A stretch of 64,000 bases of DNA from JAJPKK01 sp963787675 (GCA_963787675.1 CAWBDV010000010.1:310001-374000), one strand, 5' to 3'; positions 17,068-26,002 are shown, counted from the stretch's first letter. Notes: generated by a model from the letters alone, not told the origin. Numbers and translations are program-made.

Positions 17068-17210
17068 AGTGCTCCTCCCGGCATCCGTTCTGGACAGGGT
17101 CGGATGAACCGTAACATGGGGCAAGCAAAATTTCGGATCGGCAGAGATACTTTTGCTAGATATCACTGGATCCCCGCGTGAGCCGGGAGAGGCGAAGGAG
17201 AGATGCCCCC

Positions 17211-17612
17211 GTGTATGCCGTCGAGGTTTCAGATCACATCATGATCGCGCATTCGTTCCGAGGCGAAGTCTTCGGTCCGGCGCAGCGGCTGCACGGCGCG
17301 ACCTTTGCGGTGTCGGCAGCGTTCATGGCCGACGCGCTCGATCGCAACGGCATCGTGGTCGACATCGGCCGCGCATTCGACGTGCTCAAGCAGGTCCTGA
17401 GCCCGCTCAACTACCGCAATCTCGACGACATGCCGGAGTTCAAGTCCGTCAACACCACCACCGAGTTTCTCACCCGCCACGTCTTCGACGGCCTCGCGGC
17501 GGCGGTGAAGCGCGGTGACCTCGGCCGCGACGGACGCGAGATCAGCGCGATCCGGGTGACCGTCGCGGAATCGCCGTCGGCGCGGGCCTGGTACGAGGGA
17601 GCGCTGTGGTAG
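17211..17612 (+). CDS. Divergent 6-pyruvoyl-tetrahydropterin synthase / QueD homologue
   Basis: A 133-residue protein from a GTG at 17211 with GGAG about ten bases upstream; an earlier GTG at 17178 is possible. The T-fold pattern of the family is kept: IMIAHSF (first zinc His), RLHGATF, a GIVVDIGRAFDVLK segment, NLDD, NTTTEFL and a final ESPSARAWY with the conserved Glu. Two hallmark residues are missing: the catalytic Cys that precedes the HGH motif by four (Ala here), and the second His of HGH (Ala here). So only two of three zinc ligands are visible. It may act on a related pterin or pyrimidine rather than dihydroneopterin triphosphate. The GT4 gene overlaps its end by seven bases. Confidence 0.7.
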   Translation: MYAVEVSDHIMIAHSFRGEVFGPAQRLHGATFAVSAAFMADALDRNGIVVDIGRAFDVLKQVLSPLNYRNLDDMPEFKSVNTTTEFLTRHVFDGLAAAVKRGDLGRDGREISAIRVTVAESPSARAWYEGALW

Positions 17613-18655
17613 CGCTCGCCGTCGCGGTTCCGGGAAGCCTCGACCAGCCGACCGGCGGTTACGCTTACGACCGGCGCGTCATCGCCGAATTGACGAAACT
17701 CGGCTGCACCATCGACGTGGTCGATCTCGGCGAGGGTTTCCCGCGCCCCACGGCGGCTGCGGCCGCGGAGGCCTTGGTGCGATTGCGTCTTGTGCCGGCA
17801 GGTCGCCCCATCATCATCGACGGGCTTGCGCTCGGAGTGTTGCCCGAGGCCGCGCAGGCGCTGCGCGGCACCCATCCGGTGATCGGGCTCGTGCATCATC
17901 CGCTCGCCCTCGAAGCCGGGCTCACCGCCGAGGGCGCGGCGCACCTGCGCGAGAGCGAACGCACGGCGCTTGCCGCCGTCCGTCACGTCATCGTCACCAG
18001 CGCCGCGACGGCGCGCGCGCTCGCGGCGGACTATGGCGTCGCGAAAGAGCACATCACGGTGGCAGTGCCGGGCAACGATGCCGTCGCGATGGCGCGCAAG
18101 GAAACACGCGGCACCGTCAATCTTCTTGCCGTCGGGGCAGTGGTGCGGCGTAAGGGCTACGATGTTCTCGTTGCCGCGCTCGCGCATCTCGCCGACCTCG
18201 ACTGGCACCTCGTCATTGCCGGCGATTGCACCCGCGATCGCGAAACCGCGGGCGAACTTGCGACCAGGATCGTGATGCAGCGCTTCAGTCCGCGCGTGCG
18301 CATGGCGGGCGCGGTCAGCGAGCAAGAACTGGCGCAGCTTTACGGCGATGCCGATGTGTTCGTGCTGGCCTCGCGCCACGAGGGCTATGGCATGGCATTC
18401 GCAGAAGCGATTGCGTATGGGCTCCCCATCATCGGCACCAAGGCGGGGGCCATTCCGGAGACGGTGCCTGAGGGCGCCGGCATCCTCGTTCCGCCCGATG
18501 ATGTCATGGCGCTGGCCGCGGCACTGCGCACCATGATCGCGGACCGCAGCGTCCGAACGAGGTGCGCGGACGTGGCGCGGCAGGCGGCAGCGGTGTTGCC
18601 GCGCTGGGAGGATACCGCGCGTGCGATCCTCGCTGTGGTGCAGGGCCTCGCATGA
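17606..18655 (+). CDS. Family 4 glycosyltransferase
   Basis: A 349-residue GT-B protein. The N-terminal acceptor domain has the GGYAYDRRVI loop seen in GT4 enzymes. The C-terminal donor domain has VGAVVRRKGYDVLV and the E-x7-E motif in SRHEGYGMAFAEAIAYGLP, followed by GIL-VPPDD. GT4 enzymes retain anomeric configuration and use nucleotide sugars. Its start overlaps the PTPS-like stop, and its stop overlaps the methyltransferase ATG (ATGA), so the three genes are translationally coupled. That makes a soluble small-molecule acceptor, possibly a pterin-like one, more plausible than a polysaccharide. No membrane segment is seen. Confidence 0.85.
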   Translation: MVALAVAVPGSLDQPTGGYAYDRRVIAELTKLGCTIDVVDLGEGFPRPTAAAAAEALVRLRLVPAGRPIIIDGLALGVLPEAAQALRGTHPVIGLVHHPLALEAGLTAEGAAHLRESERTALAAVRHVIVTSAATARALAADYGVAKEHITVAVPGNDAVAMARKETRGTVNLLAVGAVVRRKGYDVLVAALAHLADLDWHLVIAGDCTRDRETAGELATRIVMQRFSPRVRMAGAVSEQELAQLYGDADVFVLASRHEGYGMAFAEAIAYGLPIIGTKAGAIPETVPEGAGILVPPDDVMALAAALRTMIADRSVRTRCADVARQAAAVLPRWEDTARAILAVVQGLA

Positions 18656-19458
18656 GTGGCTTTTCATCCGAATGGCTCGCACTCCGCGAACCCCACGATC
18701 AGGCGGCACGCAGCCGTTCAGTGCTCGATGCGGTCGGCGCAACGTTTACCGGTGCGCGGAGCGTTGCGGTGACCGATCTCGGCTCCGGCACCGGCGCCAC
18801 GCTGCGCGCGATTACGGACGTCTTGCCGAAGCCGCAGCGCTGGCGGCTGATCGACCAGGACGAAGCGCTGCTCGCCCGCGCGCGCGAAGCGACCCACAGT
18901 GAAGGGGTCACCGTCGAGACCGCGGCTGTCGATCTTGCCCGGCATCTCGAAAGCGCGATCGGCGACGCGCCCGATCTCGTCGCCACGTCGGCTTTGCTCG
19001 ATCTCGTGTCCGCCGCGTGGCTTGATCGTCTCGTCGCGACGATCGTTCGCCTGCAATGCCCATTCTATGCCGCTCTCAGCTTCGACGGTCGCGTCGCGCT
19101 GACGCCGGCAGTTCCCGACGATGAGACCATCATCGCCGCCGTCAACCGCCACCAACTCACCGACAAGGGCTTCGGCCCGGCATTGGGACCGGGCGCCGCG
19201 ATCGCTGCGCCCCAACGCTTCCGCGACTTAGGCTTTGCCGTGATGACGGATCGCTCCGACTGGCGCTTTGCCCCCACCGATCGCGACATCCAGTCGGCCA
19301 TGCTTGACGGCTGGGCGGGCGCTGCTCGCGAAATCGGGGTTGCTTCGTCAGTCGTCTCCGCCTGGCTCGAAGCGCGCCGCGCGCATCTGGCGGCGGGGCG
19401 TTCGGAGATGACGATCGGTCACGTCGATTTTTTTGCCAGTCCGATCGGTCGCCGCTGA
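18652..19458 (+). CDS. SAM-dependent methyltransferase (class I)
   Basis: A 268-residue protein starting at the ATG within the ATGA overlap with the GT4 gene. The Rossmann methyltransferase motif I is VTDLGSGTGATLRAI, followed by an LIDQDEALLARA acidic strand and a DLVATSALLDLVS motif IV region. There is no signal or membrane segment. The coupled PTPS-GT4-MT order suggests it methylates the product of the first two. The last 40 bases overlap the 3' end of the RibD-like gene on the other strand. The substrate is unknown. Confidence 0.8.
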   Translation: MSGFSSEWLALREPHDQAARSRSVLDAVGATFTGARSVAVTDLGSGTGATLRAITDVLPKPQRWRLIDQDEALLARAREATHSEGVTVETAAVDLARHLESAIGDAPDLVATSALLDLVSAAWLDRLVATIVRLQCPFYAALSFDGRVALTPAVPDDETIIAAVNRHQLTDKGFGPALGPGAAIAAPQRFRDLGFAVMTDRSDWRFAPTDRDIQSAMLDGWAGAAREIGVASSVVSAWLEARRAHLAAGRSEMTIGHVDFFASPIGRR

Positions 19459-20363
19459 GCAGTCAGATCGCAGTCGAACAGCACTTCCTCGCCGAGGACG
19501 TGGGTCGTGGTATGGGGCCGCAACGCCTCCTCGCAGCGGGTGATCGGCGCGAGATCGAGGCTCGAGCGGCCGCCGCCGAGGATGATCGGCGCCACCACGA
19601 CATGGAGGCGATCGAGACACCGCGCCTCGAGAAAGCGCGCAACCGTCCCCGGTCCACCCTCGATCAGGATGCGCTTGAACCCGCGCTCGGCAAGGCTCGC
19701 GAGAATTGCCGCCGGAGCAATATGTCCGCGATCGGCGTTGAGCACGATGTGCTCGACTTTCGCCGGCACCGAGCCTTCTGCTCCCTCCCCCCTCGTGGGG
19801 GAGGGCCGGGGTGGGGGGGCGTGAGGTTGTGACCCGGCAGCGCCCGATTGCTCGACCTTCACCCCTGACCTTTTCCCGGAAGAGGGAGGGAAGCCCGTAT
19901 GCTGCGCCTCGCCGTTTACGCCCTGCGCCGCGGTGATGACGATGCGGCGCGCACCATCGTCGCGGAAGGCGCGGGCGGTCGAAGGCAACCGCCCGCTCGG
20001 GTCGATGATGACGCGCGCCGGATTCTCCCCGGCAACGCGCCGCACCGTGAGTTGCGGGTCGTCCGCGACCGCCGTGCCGACGCCGACGACGACGGCATCA
20101 ACAAGCGCGCGCAGGCGATGAAGATGATCAAGCCCATCGGAGCCGTTGATGTAATGGGAATGCCCGGTGGCGGTGGCTGCGCGCCCATCGAGCGATTGCC
20201 CGATCTGGCCAATGACGATGAGCTCATCGACCTGGCTTGCCGCGAGCGGCGCGAAGATCTCGTTCCATCGCGGCAAGTTTCCGGGACGACCGGCGCGAAT
20301 GGCGGCGAGTGCGTCGCGCCAGCCATCATCGGCATGTCGAGGAATTGTATCGGCGAAACTCAT
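19419..20363 (-). CDS. RibD C-terminal reductase domain protein with repeat-derived insert
   Basis: A 314-residue protein with a RibD reductase domain (DHFR-like fold) but no deaminase domain. Marks are IGQIGQSLDGRAATATG, the GLDHLHRLRALVDAVVVGVGTA segment, ARVIIDPSGRLP, and ILIEGGPGTVARFLE near the C-terminus. RibD reductases use NADPH to reduce the ribosyl side chain of the pyrimidine intermediate made from GTP by RibA and then deaminated. Residues about 181-194 derive from a half repeat (family A) plus flanking Gly/Pro-rich sequence, so the fold must tolerate a surface loop there. Standalone reductase domains also occur in secondary metabolism (ToxE-like). A GTP cyclohydrolase II gene lies 1.6 kb away. 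Confidence 0.75.
   Translation of the reverse strand: MSFADTIPRHADDGWRDALAAIRAGRPGNLPRWNEIFAPLAASQVDELIVIGQIGQSLDGRAATATGHSHYINGSDGLDHLHRLRALVDAVVVGVGTAVADDPQLTVRRVAGENPARVIIDPSGRLPSTARAFRDDGARRIVITAAQGVNGEAQHTGFPPSSGKRSGVKVEQSGAAGSQPHAPPPRPSPTRGEGAEGSVPAKVEHIVLNADRGHIAPAAILASLAERGFKRILIEGGPGTVARFLEARCLDRLHVVVAPIILGGGRSSLDLAPITRCEEALRPHTTTHVLGEEVLFDCDLTAQRRPIGLAKKST
19781..19824. repeat. Half copy of dispersed repeat family A, inside the RibD-like gene
   Basis: About 44 bases resembling one arm of the repeat at 8622-8738 (CTCCCTCCCCCC, GTGGGGGAGGG, GGGGTGGGGG). It is in frame with the RibD-like gene and encodes a PPPRPSPTRGEG-type loop. A one-armed remnant implies an old insertion. Confidence 0.7.
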
Positions 20364-20458
20364 GCGTCACTCAAAATTCACGCGGCAAGTTGCCGAGATG
20401 ATATCAGCAAACCGCCTCGTTGGTCAGGCCCGAACGAGCCCGGACCCTGGTAACGCTG

Positions 20459-21779
20459 TCAGTCGCCGCGACGTTCCGAACGGCCGACGCTGGAGTAGGA
20501 AAAGCCATTCATCTCCTCCGGCCGGTAAACATTGCGCAGGTCGACGACAACCGGCTGCTTCATCGTCGTCTTCAGCCGATCGAAATCGAGTGCGCGAAAC
20601 TGTTCCCACTCGGTAACAATGACGAGCGCTTCCGCGCCCTCCGCGCAGCTATACGGACCGTCGCAAAACTCGACGTTCGTTGAGGAGTGGGCGCGCCTGC
20701 TCCATGCCGACCGGGTCGTAGGCGCGCACCCGCGCGCCCATGTCCTGCAGCGCGGTAATCAGCGGAATCGACGGCGCCTCGCGCATGTCGTCGGTGTTGG
20801 GCTTGAAGGTCAGCCCAAGCACCGCGACGGTCTTGCCGCGCAAGCTGCCGCCGAGCGCGGCCGAGACCTTGCGCGCCATGCCGCGCTTGCGCGCGTCGTT
20901 GACCGCCGCGACGGTCTCGACGATGCGCAGCGGCGCTTCGTCGTCCTGGCCGGTCTTGATCAACGCGACGGTGTCCTTGGGGAAGCAGGAGCCGCCGTAG
21001 CCCGGGCCGGCGTGCAGGAATTTGCCGCCGATGCGGTTGTCGAGGCCGATGCCGCGGGCGACCTGCTGCACGTCAGCGCCGACCTTTTCGCACAGGTCCG
21101 CGATCTCGTTGATGAAGGTGATCTTGGTGGCAAGGAAGGCGTTGGCGGCGTACTTGATCAGTTCGGCGGTGCGCCGGCTGGTGTAGAGGAGCGGCGCCTG
21201 ATTGAGATAGAGCGGCCGATAGAGCGTTTGCCATCACTTGCGGGCGCGTTCGTCGTCGGTGCCGACACGATGCGGTCGGGGTGCTTGAAGTCTTGGATCG
21301 CCGCGCCTTCGCGCAGGAATTCCGGGTTCGATACCACCGCGACATCGGCATCCGGCCGTACTTCGCGGATGATGCGCTCGACCTCGTCGCCGGTGCCGAC
21401 CGGCACGGTCGACTTGGTGACCACGACGGTGAAGCCGGAGAGCGACGCCGGCGATCTCGCGCGCAGCCGCGTACACGTAAGACGAGATCCGCATGGCCGT
21501 CGCCGCGGCGCGACGGCGTTCCCACCGCAATGAAGACGGCATCGGCGTTGGCGACGGGACCGGCAAGGTCGGTGGTGAAGCTCAAGCCGCTGCTCCCGCG
21601 ATATTGGCGGCCACCAACTGGTCGAGCCCGGGCTCGAAAATCGGAATTTCGCCGCGCAAAAGCCGCGCGATGCGTTCGGCATCCTTGTCCACGCAGGTGA
21701 CCACGTGGCCGAAATCGGCAAAACAGGCCCCCGATACGAGTCCCACATAGCCGGCGCCGATCATCGCAACTTGCATCAA
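20459..21779 (-). pseudogene. ugd: UDP-glucose 6-dehydrogenase, split by about six indels
   Basis: Pieced together across frames, the whole length matches UDP-glucose dehydrogenase: VAMIGAGYVGLVSGACFADFG (shortened here) at the N-terminus, VVVTKSTVPVGTGDEVER, PEFLREG, then GPGYGGSCFPKDT with the catalytic Cys, VLGLTFKPNTDDMREAPS, and a C-terminal EALVIVTEWEQF. The enzyme oxidises UDP-glucose to UDP-glucuronate. Frame breaks sit near 21600, 21490, 21440, 21270, about 21230 and 20681; two of them are compensating one-base changes nine bases apart. All look like runs of G losing or gaining a base. Either it is a decayed gene or this stretch has consensus errors. If intact, it could supply UDP-glucuronate to the local glycosyltransferases. 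Confidence 0.85.
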
Positions 21780-21971
21780 GTCCTCCGCGACGTGCGGGAT
21801 TGATAGTCAGTTCCGGGGTCCTTGGGAACGGGCAACCGACGAGGACGTTCTAAGAGGAGACGGGTCGTTCACTTTATTCCCTCGGGCTCACCTGCCATGC
21901 GAAGCCGATAGGGGCTGCGAAAATTATTGATTGTGAAGTATATATCTGGATGGTCTCGCGGCCCTGGGCGG

Positions 21972-23195
21972 ATGTGCAACCGCCCGGGCGATGGGCGATA
22001 CCGGCGTAGCGGGGCTGGGAAACACTTGGAAAACGTTCAACGGGGGCAAAGGGGGCAGGGACAGGGCCTCGGCCTGTTCGGCTTGGCCGGGGACATTTCT
22101 GTCCAGCGCGGTGTCGCGGAATTCCAGGCGGGGCGGCCGGTGATCATCACTGATGCGGCGGGCGCCATCGTGGCTCTGCCGGTCGATGGGATGACCGAGG
22201 CGATCTGCGCCGCGTTCAGGGTGCTGTGCGCGCCGGCAACGATCCAGCTTGTCGTCACGGGCCGCCGGGCGCGCATGATGGGCATCGATGTGGCCGGCCC
22301 GGCGTACATCGCCATCACACCCGATGATACCAGCACCACCATCTGGTCGCTCGCAGCTGGTGTCGACGGCGGGCGGCCGCCGATCGCAGGCCTCGCAGGC
22401 GCGTTCGGCAACCATGCCATCGAACTCGCGAAACTCGCGCAGCGGCTGCCGGCCTTGCTCGTTGCCGACAGCAACGCGATTGCGCCCGAAGCGCTGGCGC
22501 AGCTCGTGACGGTTCGTGCCGATGCCCTCAAGCAATTTCGCAACCGCCTCGCCGATACCTTGGAGATCGCGAGCCAAGCCCGCATTCCGCTGCCGGAAGG
22601 GCAGGCGGCACGCTTCTGCGTGTTCCGCGATGCGCTCGGTTCGAGCCCGGTCGCGATCATCCTCGGCGATCCGGAGCTTTCACGCCCGGTCAACGTGCGG
22701 GTACATTCCGCCTGTCTCACCGGCGACGTGTTCGGCTCGCGCCGGTGCGATTGCGGCGCGCAGCTCAAGCTCGCCATGACGCAATTGTCGGACTCGGGCG
22801 GCGGCATCGTGCTTTACCTGGAGCAGGAAGGCCGTGGCCTCGGCCTCGCCAACAAGATGCGGGCCTACAGGCTCCAGGACGATGGCCTCGATACCATCGA
22901 CGCCAACATGATGCTCGGCTTCGATGACGACGAACGCGATTATGCCGTCGCCGCGCGCATGCTCCAGATGATTGGCGCGACGCGCATCCAGCTCCTCACC
23001 AATAATCCCGGCAAGCTCGAGGCGCTGTCGGAAGGGGGCGTCGAGGTCTGCGCTCGCATTCCGCTGCACACGCCCATCAATCCGGAGAATCGCCGCTACC
23101 TTGCCACCAAGGCGGCGCGCGCCGGTCACTGGCTCGAGGACATGCTCGATCCGGCCGGTGCAACCGCGAAGAGCGCAATGCCGTCGCGCGATTGA
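21972..23195 (+). CDS. ribA: GTP cyclohydrolase II, with an extra N-terminal domain
   Basis: A 407-residue protein if the ATG at 21972 is used; TTG at 22026 is another option, since homology begins around GLAGDISVQRG. Residues 200-390 are GTP cyclohydrolase II: zinc ligands in CLTGDVFGSRRCDC, LYLEQEGRGLGL, the LLTNNPGKLEAL strand and YLATKAARAGH. It opens GTP to 2,5-diamino-6-ribosylamino-pyrimidinone phosphate, the first riboflavin precursor. The N-terminal domain (RGVAEFQAGRPVIITDAAGA) is the shape of the DHBP-synthase-derived domain found in alphaproteobacterial RibA, with no catalytic pattern I can certify. I looked for an FMN riboswitch in the 190 bases upstream and saw none. It is tail-to-tail with the deacetylase gene. 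Confidence 0.9.
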   Translation: MCNRPGDGRYRRSGAGKHLENVQRGQRGQGQGLGLFGLAGDISVQRGVAEFQAGRPVIITDAAGAIVALPVDGMTEAICAAFRVLCAPATIQLVVTGRRARMMGIDVAGPAYIAITPDDTSTTIWSLAAGVDGGRPPIAGLAGAFGNHAIELAKLAQRLPALLVADSNAIAPEALAQLVTVRADALKQFRNRLADTLEIASQARIPLPEGQAARFCVFRDALGSSPVAIILGDPELSRPVNVRVHSACLTGDVFGSRRCDCGAQLKLAMTQLSDSGGGIVLYLEQEGRGLGLANKMRAYRLQDDGLDTIDANMMLGFDDDERDYAVAARMLQMIGATRIQLLTNNPGKLEALSEGGVEVCARIPLHTPINPENRRYLATKAARAGHWLEDMLDPAGATAKSAMPSRD

Positions 23196-23198
23196 TCG

Positions 23199-24482
23199 TT
23201 ACGGAAATGCGCCGCGGTGCAGGGGGCCCGGGACGGGGCCGCGCAGCGACGGCCGCACCGATCCGGTCGGCCCGTCGTCCAACCCGATGGTGTCGGGAAA
23301 CGAGCGGCGGAAATCGAAATCGGCACCGTTCGTCTCGGGGACGAGATTAAACGAGGCGCCACGCTTCATCGCGGGTTTCGCCGCGCTCACGCCGCCGTCC
23401 GGCGACGGATACCCGAAGCTGTCGGGACTCGGCGCCGGCAACGGCGTCCGCATCACTGCAGGCAATGCCGGCGGTGCCTCGTCGATCCGCCGCCAGATCG
23501 AGACGGTCGGCGGAGGCGGTACCTCGCCGGCGGCCGGCACCTTGTGGCGGCGCCGCACCGGACCATGGACCACCGAATTGATATCGAACGGGCTTACGTA
23601 GCCGAAGCTCTCCGGCGCCGGCACCGGCAGTTCGGGGTCGATGTCCGCAAACACCGGCGTTTGCTGCCACAGCGACCGCCCGCGCACCGTCCACTCGTTC
23701 GCGGCCGTTACCGTCTTCGGCATTGTCGGCGACGCCGGCACCACATGGACGATGTGATAGCCCTTCGCCTTGAGGTCGCGAATGATCATGGGAAGCGCAT
23801 CGACGGTGCGCTGGTGAATATCGTGCAGCAGCAGGATGCCCTTGTGATGCGCTTCGATGCGCTGCATCGCCCGCTGATAGACCTGCTGGGCGCCGAGCTT
23901 CTTGAACCAATCGTCGGCAGGGAAATCGGCGCTCCAGACCTGAACCTCCCGCGAGGCGAGATAACGCTCGACGCCGTCGGCGCGCAGCAGTCCCGGAATG
24001 CGGAAGAAGGGCGCCGGCCGCGCGCCGTCACCCAGTGCCCACGCGATCGATTCAAAGCCGTCGTTGATTTCGACTTGCGCCTTGTCGAGCGGCATCTTCT
24101 GGAAGGTCAGCGGATGGCTGTAGCTGTGATTGCCAATCGTGTGTCCGGCCGCGTGGATGCGGCGCACCACCTCGGGATAGCTGCGCGCCATCTTGCCGAC
24201 GAGGAAGTAGGTCGCCTTGATGCATTCGGACGCGAGGATATCAAGGACCTTGGTGGAGCGCGGCGGCAGCGGGCCGTCGTCGAAGGTGAACACGACCTCG
24301 TGGTCGCGGAGCGGCAGCGATTCGCGATATTGCATGCCGCCAAGGCGCGGATGCTCGGTCGGGTCGACAACGATGGTGCGGCTGGTGCCGAGCGCATTGG
24401 GATTGCCCGGGCACTCGCCCGCTTGAGCCGCAGTTGCCGCGAACAGCACCGCTCCAAGAATCGCAAGTCCAAAAGCGCGCAT
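23199..24482 (-). CDS. Secreted polysaccharide deacetylase (NodB domain)
   Basis: A 427-residue protein with a signal peptide (MRAFGLAILGAVLFAATAAQA). The NodB homology domain at residues about 60-245 has the carbohydrate esterase 4 motifs: TFDDGP, the metal His pair in NHSYSHP, R-IPG, WSADFP and LLHDIH. These enzymes remove acetyl groups from GlcNAc-containing polymers such as peptidoglycan or surface polysaccharide, using zinc. The C-terminal 180 residues are Pro-rich and low in complexity, with two SFGY.SP repeats; they may be a wall-spanning linker. The substrate polymer cannot be told. Confidence 0.85.
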   Translation of the reverse strand: MRAFGLAILGAVLFAATAAQAGECPGNPNALGTSRTIVVDPTEHPRLGGMQYRESLPLRDHEVVFTFDDGPLPPRSTKVLDILASECIKATYFLVGKMARSYPEVVRRIHAAGHTIGNHSYSHPLTFQKMPLDKAQVEINDGFESIAWALGDGARPAPFFRIPGLLRADGVERYLASREVQVWSADFPADDWFKKLGAQQVYQRAMQRIEAHHKGILLLHDIHQRTVDALPMIIRDLKAKGYHIVHVVPASPTMPKTVTAANEWTVRGRSLWQQTPVFADIDPELPVPAPESFGYVSPFDINSVVHGPVRRRHKVPAAGEVPPPPTVSIWRRIDEAPPALPAVMRTPLPAPSPDSFGYPSPDGGVSAAKPAMKRGASFNLVPETNGADFDFRRSFPDTIGLDDGPTGSVRPSLRGPVPGPLHRGAFP

Positions 24483-24829
24483 CGAACGCCGTTCCCCGCC
24501 TCATTCCCGCTCGACGAAGGTCCGTCGGATGTACCATCCGGCCCTCATCAGATCGCAATAACCAGCCCGTAAGATTAATTTTTCGTGGACATCACGAGGT
24601 AATTTTGTGGCCTTCATCAAGCATCAGCTTGGTGAATAGAACGTGAACATCGAGGCTGGCTTCCCCGATATGCGTTCTACCACAAATTGACCGAGAAAGT
24701 TCCCCTGTGGACATCTATCCATGGGGGAAGTCGCGCCAGAGTTGGCGGCTGACGAGAGCATTATTAATTGCGTGGCGTTAAGTGCTGCGCAAAATTGAGG
24801 CAATTGACCGGGGAGGGCGAGGATCGCTC
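24483..24829. promoter_or_regulatory. Divergent intergenic region, deacetylase and ivd
   Basis: Nearly 350 bases without a gene, more AT-rich than its surroundings. It must hold the divergent promoters for the deacetylase and isovaleryl-CoA dehydrogenase genes. An imperfect inverted repeat at 24702-24726 (CCCC-TG-TGGA, then TCCA-T-GGGG) could form a hairpin or operator about 105 bases ahead of ivd. I see no recognised binding site or small RNA. Confidence 0.4.
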
Positions 24830-26002
24830 ATGATCCCAAATGCTTGGACGGGGTTCGATTTCGGGCTCGGTGAAGATCTCGATCGGCTCCGCGACACCGT
24901 GCGCGGCTTTGCCGACGAAAAGATCGCGCCTCGCGCCGCTGAGATCGATAGCAGCAATGCATTTCCGCGTGATCTGTGGCCGCAGATGGGGGCGCTCGGT
25001 CTCCACGGCATCACCGTCGAGGAAGAGTTGGGCGGTGCCGGCATGGGCTATCTCGCCCACTGCGTGAGCATGGAGGAGATCTCGCGGGCCTCCGCGTCCG
25101 TCGGCCTTTCATACGGCGCGCACTCGAATCTTTGCGTCAACCAGATCAGACGCAACGGCACGGCCGAGCAAAAGGTGCGCTATCTGCCCACACTTATTTC
25201 CGGCGCCCATGTGGGCGCGCTTGCCATGTCGGAGCCCGAGGCAGGCTCCGACGTGGTGTCGATGCGCACCCGGGCGGAGAAGCGCGGCGATCGCTACGTG
25301 CTCAACGGCAACAAGATGTGGATCACCAACGGCCCGGTCGCCGATACCCTCATCGTCTACGCCAAGACCGACCCCGCTGCCGGCGCGCGCGGCATCACCG
25401 CGTTCATCATCGACAAAAATTTCAAGGGCTTTGCGCCGGCGCAAAAGCTCGACAAGCTCGGCATGCGCGGCTCCGATACGTGCGAGCTCGTTTTCACCGA
25501 CTGCGAAGTGCCGGCCGAGAACGTGCTCGGCGCCGTCGGCAATGGCGTCAACGTGCTGATGTCCGGTCTCGACTACGAGCGGCTGGTGCTGGCCGGCGGT
25601 CCGCTCGGGATCATGCAGGCCTGTCTCGACCTCGTGATTCCCTATCTGCACGACCGCAAGCAGTTCGGTCAGCCGATCGGGCGCTTCCAGCTGATGCAGG
25701 CGAAACTCGCGGACATGTATGTGACCTTGAATGCCGCGAAGGCTTACGTTTACGCGGTCGCGCGCGCCTGCGACGACGGCCGCGTCACCCGCGAGGATGC
25801 CGCCGGCGCCATCCTCTACTCCGCGGAGCGGGCAACCTGGATGGCGCTGGAGGCGATCCAGTGTCTCGGCGGCAACGGCTACATCAACGATTTCCCGGCC
25901 GGCCGCCTGCTGCGCGATGCCAAGCTCTACGAGATCGGCGCCGGCACCAGCGAAATCCGCCGCATGCTGATCGGCCGCGAAATCTTCGACAAGACGAGCT
26001 GA
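24830..26002 (+). CDS. ivd: Isovaleryl-CoA dehydrogenase
   Basis: A 390-residue acyl-CoA dehydrogenase with the ATG at 24830. The flavin and substrate motifs are present: GITVEEELGGAG, AMSEPEAGSDV, NGNKMWITNGP, and C-terminal GNGYINDFPAGRLLRDAK. The catalytic base is Glu in SGLDYERLVLAGGP, the position used by isovaleryl-CoA dehydrogenase in the middle of the chain rather than near the C-terminus as in most relatives, which sets the subfamily. It oxidises isovaleryl-CoA to 3-methylcrotonyl-CoA in leucine breakdown and passes electrons to ETF. The rest of the pathway (methylcrotonyl-CoA carboxylase) is not in the window. Confidence 0.9.
   Translation: MIPNAWTGFDFGLGEDLDRLRDTVRGFADEKIAPRAAEIDSSNAFPRDLWPQMGALGLHGITVEEELGGAGMGYLAHCVSMEEISRASASVGLSYGAHSNLCVNQIRRNGTAEQKVRYLPTLISGAHVGALAMSEPEAGSDVVSMRTRAEKRGDRYVLNGNKMWITNGPVADTLIVYAKTDPAAGARGITAFIIDKNFKGFAPAQKLDKLGMRGSDTCELVFTDCEVPAENVLGAVGNGVNVLMSGLDYERLVLAGGPLGIMQACLDLVIPYLHDRKQFGQPIGRFQLMQAKLADMYVTLNAAKAYVYAVARACDDGRVTREDAAGAILYSAERATWMALEAIQCLGGNGYINDFPAGRLLRDAKLYEIGAGTSEIRRMLIGREIFDKTS

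Noticed and set aside
16010..17166. The 63-codon frame and the extended start of the DGDG gene as transcript leaders
   Set aside because: No pairing or attenuator-like stems could be seen; left as low-confidence small gene only.
21780..21971. FMN riboswitch ahead of ribA
   Set aside because: No conserved FMN-aptamer core (AGGGGC, GGTG-type blocks) could be recognised in order.
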